Part shown: positions 56,373-64,000 of the stretch, piece after piece | Numbering within the stretch: position 1 is the first letter of the stretch | Layout: every line of letters starts with the position of its first letter | Source: an uncultured Pelagibacteraceae bacterium | GTDB lineage: Bacteria; Pseudomonadota; Alphaproteobacteria; Pelagibacterales; Pelagibacteraceae | Reading direction: 5' to 3' | Length of the DNA stretch: 64,000 nt | Assembly (NCBI GenBank): GCA_902571015.1 | Contig: CACGAC010000003.1 | Location: 103,313 to 167,312 of the forward strand | Program-made: the position numbers and the translations under genes | The notes under the pieces: generated by a model | What the model saw: only the letters and a program-made list of their open reading frames with translations | Databases searched by the model: none | What the model was told of the DNA's origin: nothing

Positions 56373-57077
56373 ATGCAACAACATCTTCAAAATAAAAAAG
56401 GGTTAGTTCAGGGCGTATTTAATCAAGTTTTTGATAGATATGATTTAATGAATGATTTTATGTCTTTTGGAATACATAGACTGTGGAAAAAAAACTTAAT
56501 CAATATGATGGGACCGTCAAAAAATAAAAGCTTAGTTGATGTTGCTTGCGGTACTGGAGATATAGGAAAACTTTATCTAGATAACACTAATATCTATAAT
56601 AATATTACTTGCATCGATCCAAATAGAGGGATGGTATCAAAAGGAAAAGAAAAGCTAAAAAATTATAAAAATATAAAATGGATAATTTCCAATGCAGAAA
56701 AACTCCCCCTCAAAAGTAATTCATTTGATTTTTATACGATTAGTTTTGGCTTAAGAAATACTAAAAATTTGAATAAATCTTTATCAGAAGCATATAGAGT
56801 TTTAAAAAAAGGTGGACGATTTTTTTGTTTAGAATTTTCCAAAATACAAAATAAGAACTTAGAACTTATCTATAAAAATTATTCAAAATTAATTCCTTTA
56901 GTTGGTAAATACGTTGTTGGACAAAGAGAGCCTTATGATTATCTTATTGAAAGTATTGATAATTTTGTCAATCAAGAGGAGCTCTTACAATATATGAAAG
57001 TGAATAAATTTCAAAAATGCAATTACAGGAACTTCTCTAATGGAATAGTATCTATACATAGTGGTTGGAAAGTTTAA
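56373..57077 (+). CDS. ubiE: ubiquinone/menaquinone C-methyltransferase
   Basis: A 234-aa SAM methyltransferase of ubiquinone synthesis. VFDRYDLMNDFMSFGIHRLWKK is the family opening. Motif I is VDVACGTGDIG, with NAEKLPLKSNSFDFYTISFGLRNT and the RVLKKGGRFFCLEFSK block. Its TAA overlaps the ATG of ubiB (TAATG), giving tight coupling. Confidence 0.97.
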   Translation: MQQHLQNKKGLVQGVFNQVFDRYDLMNDFMSFGIHRLWKKNLINMMGPSKNKSLVDVACGTGDIGKLYLDNTNIYNNITCIDPNRGMVSKGKEKLKNYKNIKWIISNAEKLPLKSNSFDFYTISFGLRNTKNLNKSLSEAYRVLKKGGRFFCLEFSKIQNKNLELIYKNYSKLIPLVGKYVVGQREPYDYLIESIDNFVNQEELLQYMKVNKFQKCNYRNFSNGIVSIHSGWKV

Positions 57078-58642
57078 TGATAAAAAAGATTATAACTTTA
57101 TTTAAACTCGGACGAAAAATAGCTCATTCAGATATATTAGAGATAATCTCAAAATTTCAAAAACCACCATTAGCAATCACACTACTATTTAAATTTTTAG
57201 CAATATCTTTTTCACCTAAAAAAAAGAACTTAATTAAAAGTGAGGGCGAACGATTATCAGACTCTTTGGAGTCTATGGGTACAACTTTTATAAAACTTGG
57301 ACAATTCTTAGCTACACGACCAGATATAATTGGGGAAAATCTCTCAAAACAACTTGAAAATCTTCAAGATAAATTGCCACCATTTTCACTTGTTCAAGCT
57401 AAAGAAATCGTAAAAAATGATTTAGGACAGGAAACATATAACTCAATTATAAATTTAAGTGAGCCTGTTGCAGCAGCCTCTATAGCCCAAGTTCATAAAG
57501 CTCAAATCAACGATAATGGTACTATCAAGGATGTTGCAATAAAGATTTTACGTCCAAACATTAAAAAAATTTTTAATGATGAAATTGATGCAATTATGCT
57601 TTTTGCTTTTTTAGTGGAGTCATTTATTAAAAAGACAAAAAGATTAAAATTGGTTGAGGTAGTTTTTTTACTTAAAGAAATAACAAATTTAGAAATGGAC
57701 TTAAGATTTGAGGCAGCCGCAGCTAATGAATATTCGGAAAATACAAAAAACGATGTTGGATTTAGAGTTCCTGAAATTTATTGGAATTTTACAAGTGAAA
57801 ATGTAATGACATTAGATTGGGTTGATGGAATTTCTATTAGGGAAACTGAGGAGCTAAAAAAAAGAAATTTAAATACTGAAAAAATTGCAAACGACATTAT
57901 TCAAAATTTTTTAAGACATGCAGTGAGAGATGGATTTTTTCACGCTGATATGCATCAAGGAAATATATTCATAGATAACAATGGTCATATAGTCCCAATT
58001 GATTTTGGAATAATGGGTAGACTTGATAAAATGAGTAAAAGATTTTTGGCAGAAATATTATTTGGTTTTATTCAAAGAGATTATCGTAAAGTAGCAGAAG
58101 TGCATTTGGTTGCTGGACTGGTTCCTAAAGAAGTTCCAATCGATGACCTTGCTCAAGCTCTAAGATCAATTGGTGAACCAATTTTTGGCCAAACAGTAAA
58201 AGATATTTCTGGTGGAAAATTATTAAAACAATTATTTGATGTTACGGAAAAATTTAACATGCAAACACAACCTCAACTTCTGATGCTCCAAAAAACAATG
58301 GTTGTTGTGGAGGGGGTGGCCAGAAAATTAAATCCAAATACAAACATTTGGACTACATCAAAACCTATTTTAGAAAATTGGTTAAGAGAAACAAAAGATC
58401 CTATGACCACAATTAATGAAACAATTCAAAGTACTTCTGAAGTGATTAAAAGATTACCAGAATTCCCAGAAATAATGGATAAAGCTAATCAAGCTCTAAC
58501 ATATTTAGCTAGTGGTCAAATTCCCCAAAATTCAAACTCTTATACCGCTTTGAATACAAAAAAATCAGAAATGACTGCTTTTAGAAATCAATCTATTATT
58601 GGCTTTTTAGTCCTTGTAATTTTTAGTCTATTGGTATTTTAA
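57077..58642 (+). CDS. ubiB: ubiquinone biosynthesis protein UbiB
   Basis: A 521-aa atypical kinase/ATPase (ADCK family) that aids ubiquinone synthesis. The KxGQ motif TFIKLGQFLATRPDI, alanine-rich loop AAASIAQVHKAQI, VAIKILRPNI, HADMHQGNIFI and IDFGIMGRL are present. A C-terminal membrane helix (SIIGFLVLVIFSLLVF) anchors it. Start ATG 57077 chosen over a TTG four codons earlier. Confidence 0.96.
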   Translation: MIKKIITLFKLGRKIAHSDILEIISKFQKPPLAITLLFKFLAISFSPKKKNLIKSEGERLSDSLESMGTTFIKLGQFLATRPDIIGENLSKQLENLQDKLPPFSLVQAKEIVKNDLGQETYNSIINLSEPVAAASIAQVHKAQINDNGTIKDVAIKILRPNIKKIFNDEIDAIMLFAFLVESFIKKTKRLKLVEVVFLLKEITNLEMDLRFEAAAANEYSENTKNDVGFRVPEIYWNFTSENVMTLDWVDGISIRETEELKKRNLNTEKIANDIIQNFLRHAVRDGFFHADMHQGNIFIDNNGHIVPIDFGIMGRLDKMSKRFLAEILFGFIQRDYRKVAEVHLVAGLVPKEVPIDDLAQALRSIGEPIFGQTVKDISGGKLLKQLFDVTEKFNMQTQPQLLMLQKTMVVVEGVARKLNPNTNIWTTSKPILENWLRETKDPMTTINETIQSTSEVIKRLPEFPEIMDKANQALTYLASGQIPQNSNSYTALNTKKSEMTAFRNQSIIGFLVLVIFSLLVF

Positions 58643-58650
58643 TTCACTCC

Positions 58651-59850
58651 ATGGGAAACTTGAATAATAAAAAAATCTTAATAATAATTTGCGGAGGTAT
58701 AGCTGCATATAAAAGTCTAGAATTAATCAGACTCTTAAAAAAAGATGGTGTAAGTATAAAAACAATTCTCACTAAGAGTGGTGCTGAATTTGTAACACCT
58801 CTTTCAATTACTGCGTTATCTCAGTCTAAAGTTTATCAAGATCTTTTTAGTATAGAAAATGAAGCAGAAATGGATCATATTAGTCTTTCAAGATGGGCAG
58901 ATCTCATTTTAATTGCACCTGCAACAGCTAATACAATATCTAAACTTGCAAATGGAAATTCTGATGATTTAGCTTCAACTGTTGCTCTTGCATCAAATAA
59001 AAAAATTTTTATTGCCCCAGCGATGAATGTAAGAATGTGGGAACATGAGTCTACTAAACAAAATATAACAAAACTTAAAACCTATAATTATGAATTAATT
59101 GGTCCTGAAGTTGGAGATATGGCATGTGGAGAATATGGTGATGGTAAAATGTCAGAACCAAAAGAGATAATAAGTAAACTTAAAATTTATTTTAAAGATT
59201 TCAAACTTAAAAATAAATTAAAGGCAATCGTAACTGCAGGACCAACCAAAGAGTACATCGATCCAGTAAGATATATATCTAATAAATCGAGTGGTAAACA
59301 AGGTTATGAAATTGCGAAATCACTTTCAAAAAAAGGTTTTGAAACAACTTTAATTTCAGGACCAACAAATTTAAAAATAAATAATGATATTAATTTGATC
59401 GAGGTTGAAACCGCTGAAGAAATGTTTCAATCGACACTTAAAAGTTTACCGGTAGATGTTGCAATATTTTCAGCAGCAGTGTGTGACTATAAAGTGAAAG
59501 AAACCTCTAAAATAAAAATAAAAAAACAAGATGAAATTAGTTTAGAATTAGAGAAAAATGTGGATATTCTTGATTATGTCTCCAATCATAACTCCTTGAG
59601 ACCAAAACTTGTGGTGGGCTTCGCAGCTGAGACAAATGATTTAGAAAACTATGCTTATAAAAAACTAAGTGAAAAAAACTGTGACTGGATAGTTGCAAAT
59701 GATGTGTCAAATGAGTCAATAGGTTTTGACTCAGATTTTAATGAGGTTTCAATTTTTTATAAAAATAAACAAATTGATAGACTTAACTATAAATCCAAGT
59801 CAGAAATTTCAGACGAATTAGTTGGAAAAATTATTGATCATTTAAACTAA
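58651..59850 (+). CDS. coaBC: phosphopantothenoylcysteine decarboxylase / synthetase
   Basis: A 399-aa bifunctional enzyme of CoA synthesis. The N-terminal CoaC flavoprotein domain (1-180) has GGIAAYKSLELIRLL, LIAPATANTISKLANG, and the APAMNVRMWEH substrate clamp. The CoaB domain (190-399) has TAGPTKEYIDPVRYISNKSSGKQG, VAIFSAAVCDYK and VVGFAAETND. Both activities appear intact. Confidence 0.96.
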   Translation: MGNLNNKKILIIICGGIAAYKSLELIRLLKKDGVSIKTILTKSGAEFVTPLSITALSQSKVYQDLFSIENEAEMDHISLSRWADLILIAPATANTISKLANGNSDDLASTVALASNKKIFIAPAMNVRMWEHESTKQNITKLKTYNYELIGPEVGDMACGEYGDGKMSEPKEIISKLKIYFKDFKLKNKLKAIVTAGPTKEYIDPVRYISNKSSGKQGYEIAKSLSKKGFETTLISGPTNLKINNDINLIEVETAEEMFQSTLKSLPVDVAIFSAAVCDYKVKETSKIKIKKQDEISLELEKNVDILDYVSNHNSLRPKLVVGFAAETNDLENYAYKKLSEKNCDWIVANDVSNESIGFDSDFNEVSIFYKNKQIDRLNYKSKSEISDELVGKIIDHLN

Positions 59851-60287
59851 TGATTAAAGTTTTAGTTAAAAAATTAGAACCTTCTGTAAAATTACCATCA
59901 TACAAAACCGATGGTGCATCTGGTATGGACCTAATGGCATATATAAATGAATCAATTGAATTAAAGCCTGGGGAAACATGCCTAGTACCAACCGGATTGT
60001 CAGTTGCATTTCCTAAAGAATATGAAATTCAAATTAGACCAAGGTCAGGATTAGCAGCAAAAAATAATATAAGTGTTTTAAATACACCTGGTACAATTGA
60101 TAGTGATTATAGAGGTGAAATAAAAGTTATTTTAATTAATCATGGTAACAAAAGCTTTAAAATCAATAACAACGATAGAGTTGCCCAAATGATTTTAACT
60201 CCAGTTATAAAAATGGATTTAGAAGAAACGAATGAACTTCCAAAATCAATAAGAGGAACAGAGGGTTTTGGTTCAACTGGTAAATGA
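59850..60287 (+). CDS. dut: dUTP diphosphatase
   Basis: A 145-aa trimeric dUTPase that prevents uracil incorporation. All five motifs are visible: GASGMDL, RPRSGLAAKN, NTPGTIDSDYRGE, RVAQMIL and RGTEGFGSTGK. The ATG shares the last base of the coaBC stop (TAATG). Conserved coaBC-dut order. Confidence 0.97.
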   Translation: MIKVLVKKLEPSVKLPSYKTDGASGMDLMAYINESIELKPGETCLVPTGLSVAFPKEYEIQIRPRSGLAAKNNISVLNTPGTIDSDYRGEIKVILINHGNKSFKINNNDRVAQMILTPVIKMDLEETNELPKSIRGTEGFGSTGK

Positions 60288-61021
60288 AAGAAAGTCTAAA
60301 CAAATCTCAAATTGAAAGATTCTCAAGACAATTAGTTTTAAAAAACATAGGTGCGAAAGGTCAAAAAAAAATTTTATCATCTAAAATTTTAATAGTTGGT
60401 GTTGGGGGTTTGGGCTGCCCTGCTGCAGAAAATCTAGTGAGAGCTGGTATTGGAAATATCGGTCTTATCGACAATGATATTGTTAATCTTTCTAATATAC
60501 ATAGACAAAGTTTATTTACTTCTAAAGATATAAAAAAATCAAAAGTTAGAGTAGCTGCAAAAAAACTTAGAGAAATAAATCCAACTACTAAAATTAAAAC
60601 TTATGAATCGCGGCTGGACGAAAATAATATCAAAAAAATAATTAAAAATTATGAAATAATAATTGACGGTTCTGATAATTTTAAAACTAAATTTTTAATT
60701 AATGATTATTGTATAAAGTTAAAAAAAAAATTAGTGACAGGAGCAATCAGCAAATTTGATGGTCATATATTTACATTTGATTTTAATGATAGAAAAACAG
60801 CTTCTTTAAAAAATTTCTATCAAGAAAATGAAATTTCAGATGATGACCTAAATTGTGAATTTGAGGGGGTTCTTGGCACAACTGCATCTATTGTGGGAAC
60901 AACCCAAGCTAATGAGGCATTAAAAATGATCATGAAAATTGGGCAAAACTTGAAAAATCAAATTTTAATTATAGATCTTTTAAATCTTAATTTTAGAAAA
61001 GTAAGATTTAATAAAAAATAA
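60284..61021 (+). CDS. MoeB/ThiF-family E1-like adenylyltransferase lacking the zinc cysteines
   Basis: A 245-aa Rossmann protein activating a ubiquitin-like sulfur carrier. ILIVGVGGLGCPAAENLVRAGIGNIGLIDND is the ATP site, followed by LSNIHRQSLF, the Arg finger, and IDGSDNFKTKFLINDYC. It ends LGTTASIVGTTQANEALKMI. The CxxC pair (about residue 170) and C-terminal CxxC of MoeB/ThiF are missing, only a single Cys in DDLNCEFEG remaining. So it may not thiolate as E. coli MoeB does. Overlaps dut by 4 bases. Confidence 0.88.
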   Translation: MKESLNKSQIERFSRQLVLKNIGAKGQKKILSSKILIVGVGGLGCPAAENLVRAGIGNIGLIDNDIVNLSNIHRQSLFTSKDIKKSKVRVAAKKLREINPTTKIKTYESRLDENNIKKIIKNYEIIIDGSDNFKTKFLINDYCIKLKKKLVTGAISKFDGHIFTFDFNDRKTASLKNFYQENEISDDDLNCEFEGVLGTTASIVGTTQANEALKMIMKIGQNLKNQILIIDLLNLNFRKVRFNKK

Positions 61022-61035
61022 GGTAACACTAAATA

Positions 61036-61476
61036 ATGAAAAAATTATTTTTTTTAATTTTATTCTGTGTTTTTTTTCCATTTAACATTTTTGCAAATGA
61101 TACTTTTCTCTCGTTAAAAAAAGATAAAGTAAATGTAAGATATGGTCCAGGATTTGAGTATCCTATTAAATATATTTATAAAAAAATTAATTTACCCATA
61201 AAGCAAATTGATAAGAAAGAAAATTTTAGAAGAATTATTGATCTTAAAAACAATAGTGGATGGATACACGTCTCTCAACTTAAAAAAGTAAATTCCATTA
61301 TACCTAAAACAGATAAAATCTTGTTCAGTAAACCAACGAATTTTTCAAAGCCTTTAGCAAAAATAGAAAAGGGTAGAGTTTTGTTAGTCAAGAATTGTAG
61401 CAATAATTGGTGTAAAATAAAAACTGGTAATTTTAAAGGCTGGATTAAAGTAGATAGCTCTTGGGGGCTTAACTAA
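61036..61476 (+). CDS. exported SH3 domain protein
   Basis: A 146-aa protein with a signal peptide (FFLILFCVFFPFNIFA) and two SH3-like repeats: KVNVRYGPGFEYPI ... SGWIHVSQLKKV and KIEKGRVLLVKNCSNNWCKIKTGNFKGWIKVDS. The RxGPG and GWI marks occur in bacterial SH3 domains that bind cell wall. It probably acts in the periplasm. Fifteen bases after moeB/thiF. Two cysteines (NCSNNWCK) may form a disulfide. Confidence 0.8.
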   Translation: MKKLFFLILFCVFFPFNIFANDTFLSLKKDKVNVRYGPGFEYPIKYIYKKINLPIKQIDKKENFRRIIDLKNNSGWIHVSQLKKVNSIIPKTDKILFSKPTNFSKPLAKIEKGRVLLVKNCSNNWCKIKTGNFKGWIKVDSSWGLN

Positions 61477-61508
61477 TCTTTATTAACCCTGTTTGATTTT
61501 ATCGTAAA

Positions 61509-61688
61509 CTATTTTTGTTGTTCACAAACATCCTTAATCACAGGGGCATTCGCACAGTCTAAACATTTTGTTTTCTGGACAATGCAACCATCATCAAGAA
61601 TCTCAACATCAACGATTTTATCACATTTGGAACAAGTTGAAGAGATTGTTAGTCCACATTTTTTACAATTATAATTTTCTGTTTGCAT
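61509..61688 (-). CDS. 59-aa cysteine-rich zinc-ribbon-like protein
   Basis: A short gene starting MQTENYNCKKCGL with CxxC pairs at C8/C11 (CKKC), C19/C22 (CSKC) and C42/C45 (CLDC), plus single Cys at 35 and 55. This suggests one or two zinc ribbons. No family is recognised. Two Fur-box-like repeats (61733-61774) lie just upstream, so expression may depend on metal. Stop is TAG at 61509. It fills the otherwise gene-free 61477-61807. Confidence 0.7.
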   Translation of the reverse strand: MQTENYNCKKCGLTISSTCSKCDKIVDVEILDDGCIVQKTKCLDCANAPVIKDVCEQQK

Positions 61689-61732
61689 AGTAAAAGATTA
61701 ATCATAAATAAACTTATTTCAATTATTAAGTG

Positions 61733-61781
61733 TGCGAATGATTATTATTATCGAAATTTTTTTGCGAATGATTACTAATTG
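61733..61781 (-). promoter_or_regulatory. two Fur-box-like direct repeats before the cysteine-rich gene
   Basis: TGCGAATGATTA occurs at 61733-61744 and 61763-61774, exactly 30 bases apart. The first, extended to 61734-61752, matches 15 of 19 positions of the E. coli Fur consensus GATAATGATAATCATTATC; the second matches 11. They lie 45-93 bases before the ATG of the minus-strand Cys-rich gene. Confidence 0.5.
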
Positions 61782-61807
61782 CTTTTTTTTTGGAGTATTC
61801 AGTCAAA

Positions 61808-62047
61808 TTATTTTTTTGATTTACTTGTCCACCATTTGTCTAAAATAAAATACCAAATTGAATTTGCAATTGGTTCAACAATAGCATCGGTTAGAGCAAT
61901 TTTAAAAGAAACATCTGCCACTATCATTAAAACTGTAATCGCAATTGCAAAGTGCCCAATTGTATAAATTACAGTTCTAAGTAAAGAGCCTTTGTTATTT
62001 TGATAAATATTTTGAGATGCTTGAAATATGCCCTTAGTTATTTCCAT
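61808..62047 (-). CDS. DUF2061 membrane protein
   Basis: A 79-aa protein with two hydrophobic helices (HFAIAITVLMIVA and FKIALTDAIVEPIANSIWYFILD). The run LLRTVIYTIGHF and the KWW end are DUF2061 marks; function unknown. An in-frame TTG one codon earlier was not chosen; the ATG at 62047 shares a base with the 2OG oxygenase stop (TGATG). Confidence 0.85.
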   Translation of the reverse strand: MEITKGIFQASQNIYQNNKGSLLRTVIYTIGHFAIAITVLMIVADVSFKIALTDAIVEPIANSIWYFILDKWWTSKSKK

Positions 62048-62643
62048 CAATTTTTGAAAGGACTCTCAAGAACACATGCTACAAGGTGTATTCTAGCCTG
62101 TTCACCTCCATTAAAAAAATTATGATATTTAGTGTTATTTGTAATCCAAACTTTCCCATCTGCGGGTAAATGTTTAGCAACATTTTCTATAACCATTGAA
62201 CACCCTTTGTTTGTGATTATAGGCACATGAAGCCTACACTCTGGATCTTTGTGCCAACTCAAAGTTGATCTAGGCTCTTTTAATAAGAGCCTAACCCTTC
62301 CTAATTTAAATCTCTTGCTTAGAACTTTGTAAACTTCGGCAAAGTATGTATTTTCAAATTCAGGTATTAATTGTGTATATTTAGACTCATCTATATCAAC
62401 ATCTCTTGAAACCTCTTTTCCAGTTTCGTCTGCAATTGTCCAATATTTTCCTCTAATATTGCTCCCTTCAATCGAGCTCTTGTCGTTTGGAATTTGGTTT
62501 AATGGAATTGCACCAAAATGTGTAACACCCGGCGTATTAAATTTTTTTAATTTCAAAATTTTATCTAAGTCATTTTTTAACTTTGAAATGTCAAAATTTA
62601 GATTAGGAACTTCGTAAAAATCCTTAAAATTTGCTGTTTCCAT
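62047..62643 (-). CDS. 2OG-Fe(II) oxygenase, aspartyl/asparaginyl beta-hydroxylase type
   Basis: A 198-aa non-heme iron hydroxylase. The facial triad is H131-x-D133 in TLSWHKDPE and H174 in NTKYHNF, with R184 in QARIHLV binding 2-oxoglutarate. RLHVPIITNKG is typical of the aspartyl/asparaginyl beta-hydroxylase fold. No signal peptide, so it acts on a cytoplasmic target, perhaps a protein or amino acid. It lies 22 bases after katG. Confidence 0.85.
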   Translation of the reverse strand: METANFKDFYEVPNLNFDISKLKNDLDKILKLKKFNTPGVTHFGAIPLNQIPNDKSSIEGSNIRGKYWTIADETGKEVSRDVDIDESKYTQLIPEFENTYFAEVYKVLSKRFKLGRVRLLLKEPRSTLSWHKDPECRLHVPIITNKGCSMVIENVAKHLPADGKVWITNNTKYHNFFNGGEQARIHLVACVLESPFKN

Positions 62644-62665
62644 ATAACTTTATCTTTTTTAAAAT

Positions 62666-64000
62666 TTAATTTAATTTCAAATCAAATCGATCGGAATTCA
62701 TAACTTTTACCCATGCAGCTATAAAATCTTTAACAAATTTTTCACTTGAGTCCTCACAGGCGTAAACTTCTGCAAGAGCTCTTAGTTGAGAATTTGAACC
62801 GAAAATCAAATCAACTCTTGTTGCTTTCCATTTTGTTTTTTGAGTTTTTCTATCTTTTCCAACAAATGTTTGCTCTGATTTATCTTCTTCTTTCCATGTA
62901 GTATTCATGTCTAATAGATTTACGAAGTAATCGTTAGTAAGAGAACCAGGTTTTTTTGTAAAAACACCATAATTAGAACCATCATAGTTAGTATTTAAAA
63001 CTCTCATACCACCTATAAGTGCTGTCATTTCTGGTGCAGTCAGACCCATTAGTTGTGCTTTGTCAACCAATTTTTCCTCTGCTGAAACATTTGAAGCTCC
63101 ACCATTTAGATAGTTTCTAAAACCATCTGCCTGGGGCTCAAGAAGGCCAAAAGAATGAATATCTGTCTGATCTTGCCTTGCATCTCCTCTACCTGCTGAA
63201 AATGGGACGTTAACTTTATGACCTGCCTTTTTAGCAGCCATCTCAATACCAACACCACCTGCTAAGACAATTAAGTCTGCCATTGATACACTTTTCTTTT
63301 TATTATCAAATTGATCTTTAATTTTATTTAAAGCTTTAATTACAGTTGATAGTTTATTGGGATTATTCACAGCCCAGCTTTTTTGTGGTTCTAACATTAT
63401 TCTTGCACCGTTAGCACCACCTCTTTTGTCTGATCCTCTAAAAGTTGAAGCTGATGCCCATGCAGTAGCAACTAAATCTGAAATTGATATTTTTGATTTA
63501 GAAATTTTGTTTTTTAAATCTTTTATATCTTTCGATTTAAGTTTATACTTTGGATTATCAATTGGATCTTGCCAAATTAATTGCTCTTTTGGAACTTCAC
63601 TACCCAAATAACAAACTCTTGGACCCATATCTCTATGAGTTAATTTAAACCATGCCCGAGCAAATGCATCATGAAACTCTTTAGGGTTTTGATGAAAATG
63701 CTTTGTAATTGGTCCATAACTCGGATCAACTTTCATTGATATATCTGTTGTTTGCATCATTGGTGGATGAAGCACGCCTTTTTGATGCGCGTCAGGAACC
63801 ATTTTAATTTCTTGACCATTTTTTTTTGGAGTCCATTGATGAGCTCCAGCTGGACTCTTTGTCAGCTCCCAATCATGACCATATAAACAGTCTAAATAAC
63901 CCATATCCCACTTAGTAGGGTTTTGAGTCCAAGCACCTTCGATACCACTGCTTATTGTGTCGACACCTTTTCCAGATTTATATCCACTATTCCATCCAGT
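62666..64000 (-). CDS. katG: catalase-peroxidase (C-terminal part; 5' cut by window edge)
   Basis: The last 444 residues of the heme enzyme that removes H2O2. Present are [72 protein letters not shown] and the C-terminal [16 protein letters not shown] ... [14 protein letters not shown]. The N-terminal heme His/Trp pocket lies outside the window. The frame is open to the edge, so the first in-window Met is not the start. Long for a streamlined genome, but useful in sunlit water. Confidence 0.95.
   Translation of the reverse strand, partial: TGWNSGYKSGKGVDTISSGIEGAWTQNPTKWDMGYLDCLYGHDWELTKSPAGAHQWTPKKNGQEIKMVPDAHQKGVLHPPMMQTTDISMKVDPSYGPITKHFHQNPKEFHDAFARAWFKLTHRDMGPRVCYLGSEVPKEQLIWQDPIDNPKYKLKSKDIKDLKNKISKSKISISDLVATAWASASTFRGSDKRGGANGARIMLEPQKSWAVNNPNKLSTVIKALNKIKDQFDNKKKSVSMADLIVLAGGVGIEMAAKKAGHKVNVPFSAGRGDARQDQTDIHSFGLLEPQADGFRNYLNGGASNVSAEEKLVDKAQLMGLTAPEMTALIGGMRVLNTNYDGSNYGVFTKKPGSLTNDYFVNLLDMNTTWKEEDKSEQTFVGKDRKTQKTKWKATRVDLIFGSNSQLRALAEVYACEDSSEKFVKDFIAAWVKVMNSDRFDLKLN

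Overview
The window looks like a chromosome segment of a free-living marine alphaproteobacterium of the SAR11 type (Pelagibacterales). The reasons are strong AT bias, very short spacers, stop codons of neighbouring genes that overlap, lysine-rich proteins, and alphaproteobacterial gene orders such as dnaA next to rpsT, mutM-ubiE-ubiB-coaBC-dut and helicase-ferredoxin-carD. TGA is read as stop and TGG as Trp, so the code is standard. No rRNA, transposase, integrase or CRISPR array is visible. The species is inferred; no 16S gene is present.

Layout. 1-1564: gyrB (cut by the left edge) and tRNA-Ser(GGA). 1635-11800: a variable cell-surface island of glycosyltransferases, an acyltransferase-3/SGNH protein, a sugar aminotransferase, methyltransferases and a sugar-dehydrogenase-like protein, mostly in alternating orientation. 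11797-21364: a minus-strand translation block in the classic order thrS-infC-rpmI-rplT-pheS-pheT followed by lepA, headed by a GT4 glycosyltransferase. 22146-28090: glutamate synthase gltD-gltB behind a palindromic candidate operator. 28274-35617: uppP, an EamA transporter, a pyruvate dehydrogenase pair in which E1 carries its own lipoyl domain, and a thiolase. 35686-38175: tRNA-Arg(ACG), then a three-gene carbamoyltransferase / 49-aa DUF5989-like / SxtJ-like cassette resembling sxtI-sxtK-sxtJ of saxitoxin clusters.

38327-45231: a thioesterase, an SUV3-like helicase, a TerB-like protein, a 7Fe ferredoxin, CarD with a long lysine-rich tail, a 25-residue almost purely basic peptide, an acyl-CoA synthetase and tRNA-Leu(CAA). 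45290-54893: membrane, redox and biosynthetic genes (dsbB, coq7, HNH nuclease, argH, an LptM-like lipoprotein, lysA, plsC), then dnaN and dnaA. 55165-61021: rpsT, mutM, ubiE, ubiB, coaBC, dut and a MoeB/ThiF-like E1. 61036-64000: an SH3 protein, a cysteine-rich mini-protein behind two Fur-box-like repeats, DUF2061, a 2OG-Fe(II) oxygenase and a catalase-peroxidase cut by the right edge.

The most interesting items are the lipoyl-AceE fusion, the carbamoyltransferase cassette, the 25-aa basic peptide beside lysine-tailed CarD, the duplicated Fur-like boxes before the cysteine-rich mini-protein, the gltDB palindrome and two GANTC-bearing palindromes. No wholly new defence or mobile system is evident. 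All coordinates, motifs and counts come from reading by eye; no searches were run.
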